A DNA stretch of 33,950 nt, from assembly GCA_022360815.1 (NCBI GenBank), contig JAKSCC010000056.1, forward strand, positions 1-33,950. The letters are read 5' to 3'. Position 1 is the first letter of the stretch; every line of letters begins with the position of its first letter. This document shows, piece after piece, positions 23,757 to 32,744 of the stretch. Under the pieces are notes generated by a model, which saw only the letters and a list, made by a program, of their open reading frames with translations, searched no databases and was not told the DNA's origin. The position numbers and the translations under genes were made by a program. Source of the stretch: Desulfobacterales bacterium (GTDB lineage Bacteria; Desulfobacterota; Desulfobacteria; Desulfobacterales; Desulfolunaceae).

Positions 23757-24587
23757 CTACCCATCTCTCTGACCGTCCAGATGTGCAAGATACGAGGGTC
23801 TCAGGGTATCTTGATAAAAAATACCCGTCATCATACGCTCGTCCCGGGCCAGACGCAGGGCCGCTTCATGCTGATCCGGGGAGTGCGTATGGGGAAGTGG
23901 CATCGCCAGCTCAGAGAGGCGCTTCCAAGTGTAGTTCTCTTTATCAAAGGTGACACAAGGAGAGACCAGATGCAAAAAGCTGAAACCCTTATGAACAATC
24001 GCTTCGCGCATCACCTCTTTCATTCCTGACACATCGCCGGCAAAACCGCGCGCCACAAAAGAGGCTCCGTGTGAAAGGGCCAGGGCCACCGGGTTAAGGG
24101 GCTCATCGGGGTTGCCCCGCGGATGCGAGCCGGTCACGTTGCCCATGGGGGTGGTGGGCGAAGACTGCCCCTTGGTGAGGCCATAGATGGAGTTATCAAA
24201 AAGAAAGAGCGTTACATCGATATTTTTTCTGGCAATATGAGGAAGATGACCGCCTCCAATCCCCAGGATATCCCCATCGCCTCCCACGGCAAAAACCGTC
24301 AAATCCGGTGACGCCAGCTTTACCCCACTGGCCACAGGCACAGACCTTCCGTGAAGGGTATGAAACCCATAAACCTTCATAAAAATCGGAAAACGCCCGG
24401 CACAGCCAATACCGCTCACCACGCACATCTCTTCATTTTTAAGGCCCAGCTCGCCCACCACCTGAACCAGGGCGTGGGCTATCCCGAAATACCCACACCC
24501 AGGGCACCAGGTGGGAAGCTCACGGGTTCGGTAGTCAAGAAAGCCATCGCCTTTGGCTTTAATCAGAGCATCACTGATATAGGTCAT
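23757..24587 (-). CDS. korB: 2-oxoacid:ferredoxin oxidoreductase beta subunit (KorB-like)
   Basis: The TPP-binding beta subunit (276 aa) of a 2-oxoacid:ferredoxin oxidoreductase, most like the 2-oxoglutarate type. The N-terminal 'WCPGCGYF' carries Cys28 and Cys31 and 'GIGCAGRF' Cys62, ligands of the proximal [4Fe-4S]; a further Cys in 'SPCVTF' near 210 completes the set. The TPP motif is 'VGGDGDILGIGGGHLPHIARKN...LFDNSIYGLTKGQ'. The catalysed reaction is 2-oxoglutarate + CoA + oxidised ferredoxin to succinyl-CoA + CO2 + reduced ferredoxin (reversible). The ATG has GGAGATAA upstream. It lies 26 bp after korA and ends before the strong terminator. Confidence 0.92.
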   Translation of the reverse strand: MTYISDALIKAKGDGFLDYRTRELPTWCPGCGYFGIAHALVQVVGELGLKNEEMCVVSGIGCAGRFPIFMKVYGFHTLHGRSVPVASGVKLASPDLTVFAVGGDGDILGIGGGHLPHIARKNIDVTLFLFDNSIYGLTKGQSSPTTPMGNVTGSHPRGNPDEPLNPVALALSHGASFVARGFAGDVSGMKEVMREAIVHKGFSFLHLVSPCVTFDKENYTWKRLSELAMPLPHTHSPDQHEAALRLARDERMMTGIFYQDTLRPSYLAHLDGQRDG

Positions 24588-24613
24588 GATTTATCTCCGG
24601 TCTGCAGGGTCTC

Positions 24614-26389
24614 TCAAGCCTGCTCGGGCTTAAGCCGCCCGATGGTTTCAAGAATATCTTCACTGGCCATGGGAAGACCGGTGATCATGTTGATGCGCTG
24701 CACCTCCCGATTGAGAATGGGAGCGATGAGATTGGCGTACTGCCCGGTGTGATTCAGCTCAGCCACCACCAATGTTTTGCATCGCTGACTAAAGCGCCGG
24801 AGCTCCTCCTGAGGAAGCGGATAGATCACCGAAGAGTGAAAGGAAGCGATGCGATGTCCTTTTTTCATCCACGAAGAAACCGCCTCTTCAGCGGCCCCCG
24901 AAGAAGAACCCCATGAGATGATCCCCACCTCCACCTCGCCTTCGGTACCCGACTCCTGAACAACAGGAAGATCCGGCTTCATGGTGACAAACTTTCGAAA
25001 CCGTTTCTCCGTCATGGTCAGATGGTTGGCCCCGTCGTAAACAGGCTTTCCAAACCCATTGTGCTCCAACCCTGTAGCCACAAACATGCCGTAAGGGGTC
25101 CCAGGAAGGGTTCGCGGCGAAATACCGCTTTCGGTTACCTTGAATCGCTCGTACTCATCGAGCTCTTCATCGTTGGGGAACACATTGGCAAAAAGCATCT
25201 CTTCAGGCGGAGGAATGGGTTTGTCCACATTTCGAATGCTGTTGGAGAGATAAAAATCAAGGAGAAGAACCACCGGCGTCTGGTATCTCTCGGCAAGGTA
25301 AAAGGCCTGGCACGTGCACCTGTAGCAGTCTGTCACATCCCGGGGAGCCAGAACCACTCGAGGAGAGTCGCCCGTCCCTCCAAAAACAGCGGTATTGAGA
25401 TCGCTCTGCTCCATTTTGGTAGGAAGCCCGGTGCTGGGGCCACCCCGTTGGGAGTTGACGATTACCGCGGGTACCTCGGCCATCACCGCCAGATTGATCA
25501 TCTCACACATTAACGCAAAACCAGGTCCAGAGGTGGCTGTCATGGCCCGCTTCCCGGCAAAGCCCGCGCCGACGACATTTCCGGCCGCAGAGATCTCATC
25601 TTCGGTCTGAATCATAACGCCCCCCTCTTCCCCCATGCGCTTGCTGATAATCTCCATAATTTTGGTGGCTGGGGTAATGGGATAGCCAGCGTAGAGACGA
25701 ATACCACTGTCCATGGCAGCCATGGCGACGGCTTCGTTGCCGTTCATGATCATTTTTTCACCCTCGGGAGGGCTTGGTTTTGCCCCCTCAAAGGTGTAAG
25801 GGTCCTCTTTTAAAATATGGCGTTTTGTCCAGTCGTACCCAAAAGAAAAAGAGTTGATATTGCTATCAATAATCTTTTGTTTTTTCCCTTTATATCGGTT
25901 TTCAATAAAAGCCTTCATCTCTTCAGGTTCGATGAGAAAAAGGGCTGCAACCGCACCCATGGCCACCATGTTGCGCCCCTTGGCATTTCCAGCGGCTTTA
26001 TTGGCAAGCTCCAGCATGGGAATGCCGTAGGCGGTTATACCCGGCTCGGCCCAACCGGCAATGCTCTTGTCCTCCTCATGGTAGACCGGTGGCTTGCTGT
26101 CGTAGATCAGCACCCCGTTTTTCCTCAGCTTGGGAAGCTGGGTGATGGCATGGGCATCATTTAAAGCGATCAGCACATCCGTATACTTACCCGGCGAAAG
26201 GACCTTTTCCGTGCTTGTACGAAAATGGGCCACACACTTGCCAAACCCCCTGATTTCAGAAGGAAACGCATCGAAAGAGACAATTTCATAGCCCTTGCTG
26301 CTTAAAAAACGGGTCATCACCTCTCCGGCGGAGATGGTTCCTTCCCCTGCGCTTCCGCATATTTCAAAAACCATATCGACACTGGACAT
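24614..26389 (-). CDS. korA: 2-oxoacid:ferredoxin oxidoreductase fused gamma-alpha subunit (KorA)
   Basis: A 591-residue fusion. The N-terminal gamma domain (about 1-185) has 'CGSAGEGTISAGEVM' and 'AFPSEIRGFGK'; the alpha domain (about 210-590) has 'MNGNEAVAMAAMDSG', 'YAGYPITPAT', 'TEDEISAAGNVVGAGFAG' and 'SQRGGPSTGLPTKMEQ'. Gamma-alpha fusion with a separate beta is the standard KorAB arrangement. Several cysteines ('CYRCTCQAF') fall in the alpha domain but no ferredoxin motif exists, so Fe-S entry and exit must use KorB and separate proteins. The start has GGAG about ten bases upstream. A 120-bp gap separates it from the flavoprotein genes. Confidence 0.93.
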   Translation of the reverse strand: MSSVDMVFEICGSAGEGTISAGEVMTRFLSSKGYEIVSFDAFPSEIRGFGKCVAHFRTSTEKVLSPGKYTDVLIALNDAHAITQLPKLRKNGVLIYDSKPPVYHEEDKSIAGWAEPGITAYGIPMLELANKAAGNAKGRNMVAMGAVAALFLIEPEEMKAFIENRYKGKKQKIIDSNINSFSFGYDWTKRHILKEDPYTFEGAKPSPPEGEKMIMNGNEAVAMAAMDSGIRLYAGYPITPATKIMEIISKRMGEEGGVMIQTEDEISAAGNVVGAGFAGKRAMTATSGPGFALMCEMINLAVMAEVPAVIVNSQRGGPSTGLPTKMEQSDLNTAVFGGTGDSPRVVLAPRDVTDCYRCTCQAFYLAERYQTPVVLLLDFYLSNSIRNVDKPIPPPEEMLFANVFPNDEELDEYERFKVTESGISPRTLPGTPYGMFVATGLEHNGFGKPVYDGANHLTMTEKRFRKFVTMKPDLPVVQESGTEGEVEVGIISWGSSSGAAEEAVSSWMKKGHRIASFHSSVIYPLPQEELRRFSQRCKTLVVAELNHTGQYANLIAPILNREVQRINMITGLPMASEDILETIGRLKPEQA

Positions 26390-26509
26390 GTTCGGCAGAC
26401 TCCATAATTGGTAATAAAGATAATTCCGAAACCAAACCTTTTCCTGATTTTAAGCACAAGTTTAGTCCCGCGCTTCACTATTATCGCCTTCATGCAAGGC
26501 AAGTGTTTT

Positions 26510-27535
26510 TCAGGAAAAACTCTTCCACCAGGAGGTGCGTATGGTTACCCCGTCCATCTCAAAGATCTCTTTGGGCTGATAGTCGATCACCTGGCTGGCC
26601 CCCAGAAGATTCATGGCGGTCACCTCACCTTGCTTTTCCGCATTGCCCCAGCCCACAGAGCTCCAGTAATCTTTGAACTCTGGGTTGAATATCTGAGCAC
26701 AGTCTCCGCACGCATAGACCCCTTCCTGATTGGTGCGCATCAAGTCATCCACCAACACGCCCTTTTCAGTATTGATTCCGCTGCCCACCAGAAACCTTAT
26801 ATTGGGAACCGTGCCAAAAAATGAGAAGACCAGATCTGCCTCAAGGGTCTCGCCCTGGGGCAGGGTGATGCGGTATCCCTTTTCCAAAGGGGCCACATTG
26901 CTCACCGGTTCACACCCGTCAATCACTTCAACTCCCAGCGAAGAGAGACGCTCGGTCACCTTATCGTGAATCTCTTCTTTCAGATTGACCGGCCAAAAAA
27001 GGCTGGAATAGAGGATAAAGACAACCTCCTTGCCTGCGTTTCTCGCCTCCCGAGCAAACCCCATGCTGGTAAGATCCCCACCTAAAATAGCGATACGCGA
27101 AGCCTTTTCCATCTTATCTTGAAGGTTGCGGGCATCGTCATAGCCTGAGATACAGTGCAGATGCTCGGCAAAAGAGGCATGGGAGGTGAGCATTCGACAC
27201 GAAGCGCCCACGGCAAGAATAAGCCGTGTATAGTGCACCTTTTCCATGTGTTTGAGGTAGAGCACCTTCTCACCAGGGTCCACACGCTCCACACGCTGCC
27301 CCAACCGAAGCCGAATATTTTTTTCCCGATAAGACCGATACGGACGAACCGTCAGCTCATCAGCACTGCACCCCCCCACGGCAAACAGGGGGACTCGATG
27401 TTTGTAGTAGTGCAGTGGTTTTTCATCGGAGATAATGGTGATACGCGCCCGGGAATCTTCCCGCCTGAGAGTCTCCGCACAGCTGTTGCCCGCCGGGCCG
27501 TTTCCGATGATGACATAATGATCCTCTCTTGGCAT
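26510..27535 (-). CDS. FAD-dependent pyridine-nucleotide-type oxidoreductase
   Basis: A 341-residue flavoprotein of the NAD(P)/FAD disulfide-reductase superfamily. FAD motifs: 'VIIGNGPAGNSCAETL' (8-23), 'YTRLILAVGASC' (102-113) and 'GVYACGDCAQIF' near 285. No CxxC redox disulfide is present, so it resembles NADH-rubredoxin/ferredoxin-reductase types. The second Rossmann motif, where NAD(P)H would bind, is 'LGGDLTSMGF' (151-160) and departs from GxGxxG. The start overlaps the previous stop by one base (TGATG), so it is tightly linked to the GltD-like flavoprotein. A longer frame exists but lies inside that gene. It probably passes electrons with the neighbouring Fe-S flavoprotein to KorAB; direct NAD(P)H binding is doubtful. 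Confidence 0.83.
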   Translation of the reverse strand: MPREDHYVIIGNGPAGNSCAETLRREDSRARITIISDEKPLHYYKHRVPLFAVGGCSADELTVRPYRSYREKNIRLRLGQRVERVDPGEKVLYLKHMEKVHYTRLILAVGASCRMLTSHASFAEHLHCISGYDDARNLQDKMEKASRIAILGGDLTSMGFAREARNAGKEVVFILYSSLFWPVNLKEEIHDKVTERLSSLGVEVIDGCEPVSNVAPLEKGYRITLPQGETLEADLVFSFFGTVPNIRFLVGSGINTEKGVLVDDLMRTNQEGVYACGDCAQIFNPEFKDYWSSVGWGNAEKQGEVTAMNLLGASQVIDYQPKEIFEMDGVTIRTSWWKSFS

Positions 27536-29337
27536 CACTCCTCCCTGTCCACTTCCACCAGCTCGGTTTTGGTAATGTGAATACAGTTCATGGGGCAGAC
27601 ATCGTAGCACTGCCCACAACGAATGCATCGCTTGTTGTCGATGGCAATGGCCACGACTTCGTTCCAATTGCCCGTCTCATCATACTCGCCGTACGTGCCG
27701 TCTTCACGGACCTCCACATCGGAGATCATTTTAATGCAGTCCCGAGGGGCCACATCGATGCACATGGAGCAGTAGATGCAGCGGGAGACATCGATCTCGT
27801 ACTTCAAGCTGCACAGATAGCACCGCAAAGACTCTTTGTTGGCCTCGGACTCCCCATACCCCTTCTCCACTTCGTTTTCAGCCGAAGCAAATCGTTCCTC
27901 AAGTGGCAAGGTCGGCATGAGAACCGGTTTGATAAAATCAAACTCTCGCTCACGATCCGTCTGCTCGGCAGGCTCAATTCGCACTGAAAGCACCTTGCGC
28001 CTGCGCCCGGCAAAAAGGGTGTCCACCTCGCCTGCAGCCCGCCTTCCAGCGGCCAGAGCTGAAATCACATTGGTGGCACCGGTGACGCAATCGCCTGCAG
28101 CATAAAGCCGATCCACCGAGGTACGGAACCCATCAGGGGCAACCTGAATGCGCTTGCCATCCAAGGCCAAAGAGTCTGCAAAATCCACCTTGGGCTGTTG
28201 GCCGATGGCACAGATGATGGTATCGGCATCCATGACAAACTCTGAATCGGCAATGGGGACTGCTATCCGCCCTTTGCCGTCAGCGGTGTCTTCCAATCGG
28301 GTTCTCAAAAACTCGATCCCTTCAACCCGCCCAGAGCTACCCAAAATACGATTTGTGGAGACCAGACTGTAAATGCGCCCTCCCTCCAGCTTCACCTCAT
28401 GCACTTCATGATCATCCACCGGCATAAACTCTTCGGTAGCCAATATATTGATGCGCACCTTTTCGGCTCCCAAGCGAAGGGACATACGGGCGCAATCCAT
28501 GGCGGTAAATCCGTCTCCTATCACCACCACTTGCTTACCGACTGAAGGGGCAGACCCCAGGTTGGTTCGAACCATAAAATCGAGGCCCGAAATAACCCCG
28601 TCCAGATCTTCTCCCTCCACCCCAATTCGATTGGGCTCCATGCACCCCACGGTGGTGATAACCGCATCGTGCCTTTTTAAGAGATCTTTCAGCAAGATGT
28701 CGTGGCCAACGCGAATACCGGTTTCAAGCTCCACCCCCAACCGCAGGACGTTCTCAATTTCCAATGAAAGAATATCTCTGGGAAGACGAAAAGCGGGGAT
28801 ACCGTAGCGAAGCATGCCGCCAGGCTCGGGCATGGACTCGTAAAGCGTTACATTATGACCGTAAACCGCCAAATCGTGTGCAGCCCCAATACCTGCGGGG
28901 CCTGCCCCAATGATGCCCACACTCTTTCCTGAAGGGGCGTAAAGGTCCTCTTTGATGCGATGCATGGCCGGTTTCAAATCGGCAGCCGAGCGTTTCAAGT
29001 AACAGATATTCACCGGTTCTCCCAAATCGCTCTCTCCATGGCGACAGGCAGCCTCACACGGTCGAGAGCAGATACGCCCCAACGTGGCCGGAAGAATATT
29101 GTAGATGCGGTTCAGCTCATACGAGCGGCCAAAGCGCCCCTCGGAAATGCACCTTATATAACCAGGAATATTGGTGACGGCTGGGCATGCCTTCTGGCAG
29201 GGGACATTATCGGCCATGTAGCCGAAATCCCGGGAATCCTCGGAGAAGAGCACCTCTTTAACAATACGCAGCATGCCATCGCCGCTTCCATTGCTCTTCA
29301 ACTGACTTCGATACAGCTCTCGCTTCATCGGCTTCAT
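27535..29337 (-). CDS. GltD/NfnB-like NAD(P)H oxidoreductase with C-terminal ferredoxin domain
   Basis: A 600-residue Fe-S flavoprotein. The N-terminal region (about 25-125) is the GltD-type two-cluster domain ('VPCQKACPAVTNIPGYI', 'GRICSRPCEAACRHGE'). FAD Rossmann fold: 'VGIIGAGPAGIGAAHDL' near 140; NAD(P)H fold: 'VVVIGDGFTAMDCAR' near 275; 'YAAGDCVTGATNVISALAAGR' closes FAD. The C terminus adds Cys506/Cys509 and a two-cluster ferredoxin domain (Cys520/523/526/534 and Cys571/574/577/581/585), with Ala530 where the first motif normally has its Cys-Pro. Related proteins include glutamate synthase small subunit, NfnB and archaeal SudA. It heads the kor operon. The start (29337) is uncertain by three codons; the frame extends 51 codons further without support. 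No glutamate synthase large subunit is nearby, so the partner is likely KorAB. Confidence 0.9.
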   Translation of the reverse strand: MKPMKRELYRSQLKSNGSGDGMLRIVKEVLFSEDSRDFGYMADNVPCQKACPAVTNIPGYIRCISEGRFGRSYELNRIYNILPATLGRICSRPCEAACRHGESDLGEPVNICYLKRSAADLKPAMHRIKEDLYAPSGKSVGIIGAGPAGIGAAHDLAVYGHNVTLYESMPEPGGMLRYGIPAFRLPRDILSLEIENVLRLGVELETGIRVGHDILLKDLLKRHDAVITTVGCMEPNRIGVEGEDLDGVISGLDFMVRTNLGSAPSVGKQVVVIGDGFTAMDCARMSLRLGAEKVRINILATEEFMPVDDHEVHEVKLEGGRIYSLVSTNRILGSSGRVEGIEFLRTRLEDTADGKGRIAVPIADSEFVMDADTIICAIGQQPKVDFADSLALDGKRIQVAPDGFRTSVDRLYAAGDCVTGATNVISALAAGRRAAGEVDTLFAGRRRKVLSVRIEPAEQTDREREFDFIKPVLMPTLPLEERFASAENEVEKGYGESEANKESLRCYLCSLKYEIDVSRCIYCSMCIDVAPRDCIKMISDVEVREDGTYGEYDETGNWNEVVAIAIDNKRCIRCGQCYDVCPMNCIHITKTELVEVDREE

Positions 29338-29851
29338 CCATCGGGTTTGCTCCTGGCGCGCCCTTTTTCTCGGGCGGCTGGGAGTATGTGTGGTGGTGGG
29401 ATTTTTAAAAGATGATTTGTGTGGCCCCGAGGCAAAAAGAGGGATTGCAGAAGAAGAAAAGGTGGGGGCTGCCACTTGCCTGTCAACCATCCATGTGCAT
29501 GGTGTCGTGGGTTCCGGGTCACTGGACCAGTTTTCCCAGACCCTTCCTTTCTGACAAGCAAATATTTCCCTGTAAATATACTTTGTTTTAAGAGGCTGCG
29601 CAAGGCGATTGCGTTTTTGTCTTGTAGCGAAAATGGATATGATGTTTAATAAATCATCCAGAATTCACAGAAATACTTACATTGAAAATATATTTAATTT
29701 AGTGAATTAGCCCATTTTCTTCCTCACACATCTCCATCGACATCGCCTCTCTCCCCTTCCGCCTGTCCTCTGGAAAATCCCACTTAAAACCATCTTCAAT
29801 TTCGATGGCCATAAAAAAACCTTTGCAAAGCCATAAACAAGGAGTGAACCC
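29338..29851. other. Divergent intergenic region between the kor operon and acnA
   Basis: A 514-bp region with no credible gene. The acnA-proximal half (about 29560-29700) is AT-rich and contains TATGAT (29638-29643) with a poor -35 15 bp upstream, and a second TTCACA/TATATT pair too widely spaced; I cannot choose a promoter. Short dyads lie at about 29493-29504 (CCATG/CATGG). No terminator-like T-run was found; none is needed between divergent genes. Confidence 0.5.
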
Positions 29852-32506
29852 ATGACTTCTCTTGACGCTGCAAGACAAAATATCACTGTCAATCAAAAGA
29901 CCTTCTCGGTCATTCATCTCGCCGCCATTGACACTCCATTCCCCCTCTCCCGCCTTCCCTTTTCCCTTAAAATCCTGGCGGAAAACGTGGTTCGAAATAT
30001 CCTCTGGGGGCGACTCACAAACGAAGATCTCGCCCATCTTTTCTGTTGGAGACCCGAAGGCTTTGCCCCCACCGATATCCGTTTCTACCCTGCTCGGGTT
30101 CTCATGCAGGACTTTACAGGTGTTCCAGCTCTCTGCGATCTGGCTGCCATGCGGGATGCGGCAAAAAACGCGGGTTTTGACCCTTCGATCGTCAACCCGG
30201 ACGTGCCGGTAGACCTCATCATCGATCACTCCGTGCAGGTCGATTTTTTTGGGATGAAAGGGGCCCTTCAAAAAAACGTGGACTTGGAATTTGAAAGAAA
30301 CAAAGAGCGCTACGCCTTTTTAAAGTGGGCCCAAAAAAGCTTTGAGAACCTTCGCATTGTCCCTCCCAACTCAGGCATCTGCCACCAGATTAATCTGGAA
30401 AAACTGGGAACGGTTGCCATGACCAAAGAAGAAGGAGAAAGCACTTGGGCTTTTATGGACACTCTGGTGGGCACCGACTCTCACACTCCCATGATCAATG
30501 CCCTGGGGACCCTGGGCTGGGGCGTGGGAGGCATTGAGGCCGAAGCCGTCATGATGGGCCAGCCCCTGGCCATGAGTCTTCCCCGTATCACGGGAGTTCG
30601 CATTGAAGGAAGCCCAGGCAAAGGGGTCACCGCCACGGATGTGGTCCTCTACATCACTGAACTTCTGAGGCGTGAGGGAGTAGTGGAGCAATTTGTGGAA
30701 TATTTTGGCCCTTCGGTATCGGCCCTCTCCCTTCCAGACCGTGCCACCATCTCCAATATGACCCCCGAAAATGGCTCAACCGCAGGCCTTTTTCCCGTGG
30801 ATGAGACCACCTTGGCCTACTTAAGAGCCACGGGACGTGAAGAAGCTGCCCTCTTTGCCGAAGCCTACACCAAAGAGTGCGGCCTCTTTTTTGACCCCCA
30901 CAGTGAGCCCGCCTACAACCGGGTCATCGAGCTGGATCTCTCCGCCATCACCCCGTCGGTGGCCGGCCCTTCACGGCCCCAAGATCGCCTCTTTCTCTCG
31001 GATCTCAAAGGAGCCATGAATGAAAGCTTTAAGGCAAATCAGGGAAAAAAGGGTCGGAACATAACCTTAAACGGAGAACCCTGCCGAGTAGAGGATGGAT
31101 CGGTGGTTATTGCCGCCATCACCAGCTGCACCAACACCTCCAACCCCCATGTGATGATGGGTGCCGGTCTCATCGCAAAAAAAGCAGTGGAGGTAGGCCT
31201 TTCCGTCCCTCCATATGTTAAAACATCTTTGGCTCCAGGCTCTCGAGCCGTGGTGAAATACCTTGAAGACGCAGGCCTGATGGACCCCCTGGAAGACTTG
31301 GGCTTTCACCTCGCCGGTTTTGGGTGCACCACCTGCATCGGCAACAGCGGCCCCCTTCCACCCGAAGTGGCCCGAGTGGTGGATGAAGAGGGATTAAACG
31401 TCTCTTCGGTCCTCTCGGGAAACCGCAACTTTGAAGCGCGGGTTCACCAAAAAGTCCGCAGCAATTTTCTTGCCTCGCCCATGCTGGTGGTCCTCTTTGC
31501 CATTGCCGGCCGCACCGACATCGACCTTATCAACGACCCCATCGCCTGCACACGCGAAGGAAAAGAGATATACATGGAAGATCTCTGGCCCGAGTTTGAT
31601 GAGATCCAAAAGGCCATGGATTCGGTCATCACCCCAGACACCTTCACCTCCACCTATGCCACCCTTTACGATGGAGATGCCAGCTGGCAAGCCATTGACG
31701 TCGGGGGGAGCATCACCTTTGACTGGGAAGAGAAGTCCACCTATATACGAAGGCCCCCTTTCTTTGACGGATTTACCCTTGAGCCGCAGCCCCTGACCGG
31801 TGTGGACCAAGCCCGAGTGCTTCTCAAACTGGGTGACTCGGTCACCACCGATCACATCTCACCCGCTGGAGCCATCCCCCCCAGCTACCCCTCGGGTCTC
31901 TACCTCTCTGAGAAAGGGGTTGCCGTGGACGCCTTCAACTCTTACGGATCTCGACGCGGAAACCACGAGGTGATGATGCGAGGAACTTTTGGCAACATTC
32001 GAATCAAAAACGAATTGGCAAAGGGCAAGGAGGGCTCCTGGACCACCCTTTTTCCCGAAGGGGATGAGCACTTTGTTTTTGATGCGGCCAAACTCTACGA
32101 GGAACGAAACACCCCACTCATCGTTTTGGGCGGCAAAGAGTACGGTACCGGCTCCAGCCGAGACTGGGCCGCCAAAGGAAGCCTTCTTCTGGGCGTCCAC
32201 GCGGTGTTGGCCGAATCCTATGAACGCATCCACCGAAGCAACTTGGTGGGTATGGGTGTCCTGCCCCTTGAGTTTATAGAAGGGGAGTCGGCCTCCACCT
32301 TGAACCTGGACGGCTCCGAAACATTCACCCTATCGGGCCTCAGCGATCTCACTCCTGGAGGAACCCTCTCCATGCGTGCCCAAAATAAGGTGGGCCAAGC
32401 CACCCTTTTTGGGGTTCGTGTACGCCTGGATACCTCCCACGAGGTGGAGACATACAAAAACGGCGGCATTCTTCCTCTCGTTCTCAGAAAAAAGCTAAAA
32501 GGCTAA
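29852..32506 (+). CDS. acnA: Aconitate hydratase (AcnA type)
   Basis: AcnA (884 aa) converts citrate to isocitrate through cis-aconitate with a [4Fe-4S] centre. Cluster ligands are the Cys in 'ITSCTNTSNP' (about residue 424) and the pair in 'FGCTTCIGNSG' (about 490-493). Other signatures: 'GTDSHTPMINALGTLGWGVGGIEAEA' region (about 208-233), 'SVLSGNRNFEARVH', 'LGDSVTTDHISPAGAI' and 'YGTGSSRDWAAKG' in the mobile C-terminal domain. Length matches the AcnA/IRP group and not AcnB. AAGGAGTG precedes the ATG. It is divergent from the kor operon and followed by a terminator; together they provide TCA-cycle steps from citrate to succinyl-CoA except isocitrate dehydrogenase. Confidence 0.97.
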   Translation: MTSLDAARQNITVNQKTFSVIHLAAIDTPFPLSRLPFSLKILAENVVRNILWGRLTNEDLAHLFCWRPEGFAPTDIRFYPARVLMQDFTGVPALCDLAAMRDAAKNAGFDPSIVNPDVPVDLIIDHSVQVDFFGMKGALQKNVDLEFERNKERYAFLKWAQKSFENLRIVPPNSGICHQINLEKLGTVAMTKEEGESTWAFMDTLVGTDSHTPMINALGTLGWGVGGIEAEAVMMGQPLAMSLPRITGVRIEGSPGKGVTATDVVLYITELLRREGVVEQFVEYFGPSVSALSLPDRATISNMTPENGSTAGLFPVDETTLAYLRATGREEAALFAEAYTKECGLFFDPHSEPAYNRVIELDLSAITPSVAGPSRPQDRLFLSDLKGAMNESFKANQGKKGRNITLNGEPCRVEDGSVVIAAITSCTNTSNPHVMMGAGLIAKKAVEVGLSVPPYVKTSLAPGSRAVVKYLEDAGLMDPLEDLGFHLAGFGCTTCIGNSGPLPPEVARVVDEEGLNVSSVLSGNRNFEARVHQKVRSNFLASPMLVVLFAIAGRTDIDLINDPIACTREGKEIYMEDLWPEFDEIQKAMDSVITPDTFTSTYATLYDGDASWQAIDVGGSITFDWEEKSTYIRRPPFFDGFTLEPQPLTGVDQARVLLKLGDSVTTDHISPAGAIPPSYPSGLYLSEKGVAVDAFNSYGSRRGNHEVMMRGTFGNIRIKNELAKGKEGSWTTLFPEGDEHFVFDAAKLYEERNTPLIVLGGKEYGTGSSRDWAAKGSLLLGVHAVLAESYERIHRSNLVGMGVLPLEFIEGESASTLNLDGSETFTLSGLSDLTPGGTLSMRAQNKVGQATLFGVRVRLDTSHEVETYKNGGILPLVLRKKLKG

Positions 32507-32514
32507 CCTTCATG

Positions 32515-32558
32515 CCACCGCTGCCATCTCTATTTTCAAAAAGGCTGCGGTGGTTTTT
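32515..32558 (+). terminator. Rho-independent terminator of acnA
   Basis: An 11-bp stem with one mismatch (32515-32525 with 32543-32553), a 17-nt loop and TTTTT directly after, beginning nine bases past the acnA stop. Confidence 0.85.
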
Positions 32559-32604
32559 CCTCATCCAGCCAGCAGTCAGGCCATCGCAACCCACCATACG
32601 ATTC

Positions 32605-32629
32605 ATCTATTGATTTCAAAAGAATAGAT
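32605..32629. repeat. Perfect inverted repeat upstream of the sigma-54 activator
   Basis: ATCTATT (32605-32611) and AATAGAT (32623-32629) are perfect 7-bp arms separated by 11 bp. It lies about 115 bp upstream of the regulator start and about 100 bp after acnA, at a distance suited to an activator or autoregulatory site. No T-run follows it, so it is not a terminator. Confidence 0.45.
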
Positions 32630-32631
32630 CA

Positions 32632-32660
32632 GCGAAGCTAAAAAATTTATTTTACTTCGC
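32632..32660. repeat. Second inverted repeat upstream of the sigma-54 activator
   Basis: GCGAAG (32632-32637) and CTTCGC (32655-32660) enclose a 17-bp AT-rich spacer. It follows the first repeat by two bases, so the two could be paired sites for one dimeric regulator. Confidence 0.35.
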
Positions 32661-32744
32661 CCTATTAAAAACCCATCGACAACCACCTTTTTTTATACTA
32701 CCCTGAAAAAAAAGAGATAATTTTAAAATCAGGAGTGATTTCAC

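Noticed and set aside
27536-27667. N-terminal extension of the second flavoprotein to 27667
   Set aside because: It lies inside the preceding gene and adds nothing resembling the FAD fold, which begins at MPRED.
29338-29490. N-terminal extension of the GltD-like protein to 29490
   Set aside because: The extra 51 residues are low-complexity Ser/Thr/Pro/Arg sequence with no family match and no ribosome site.
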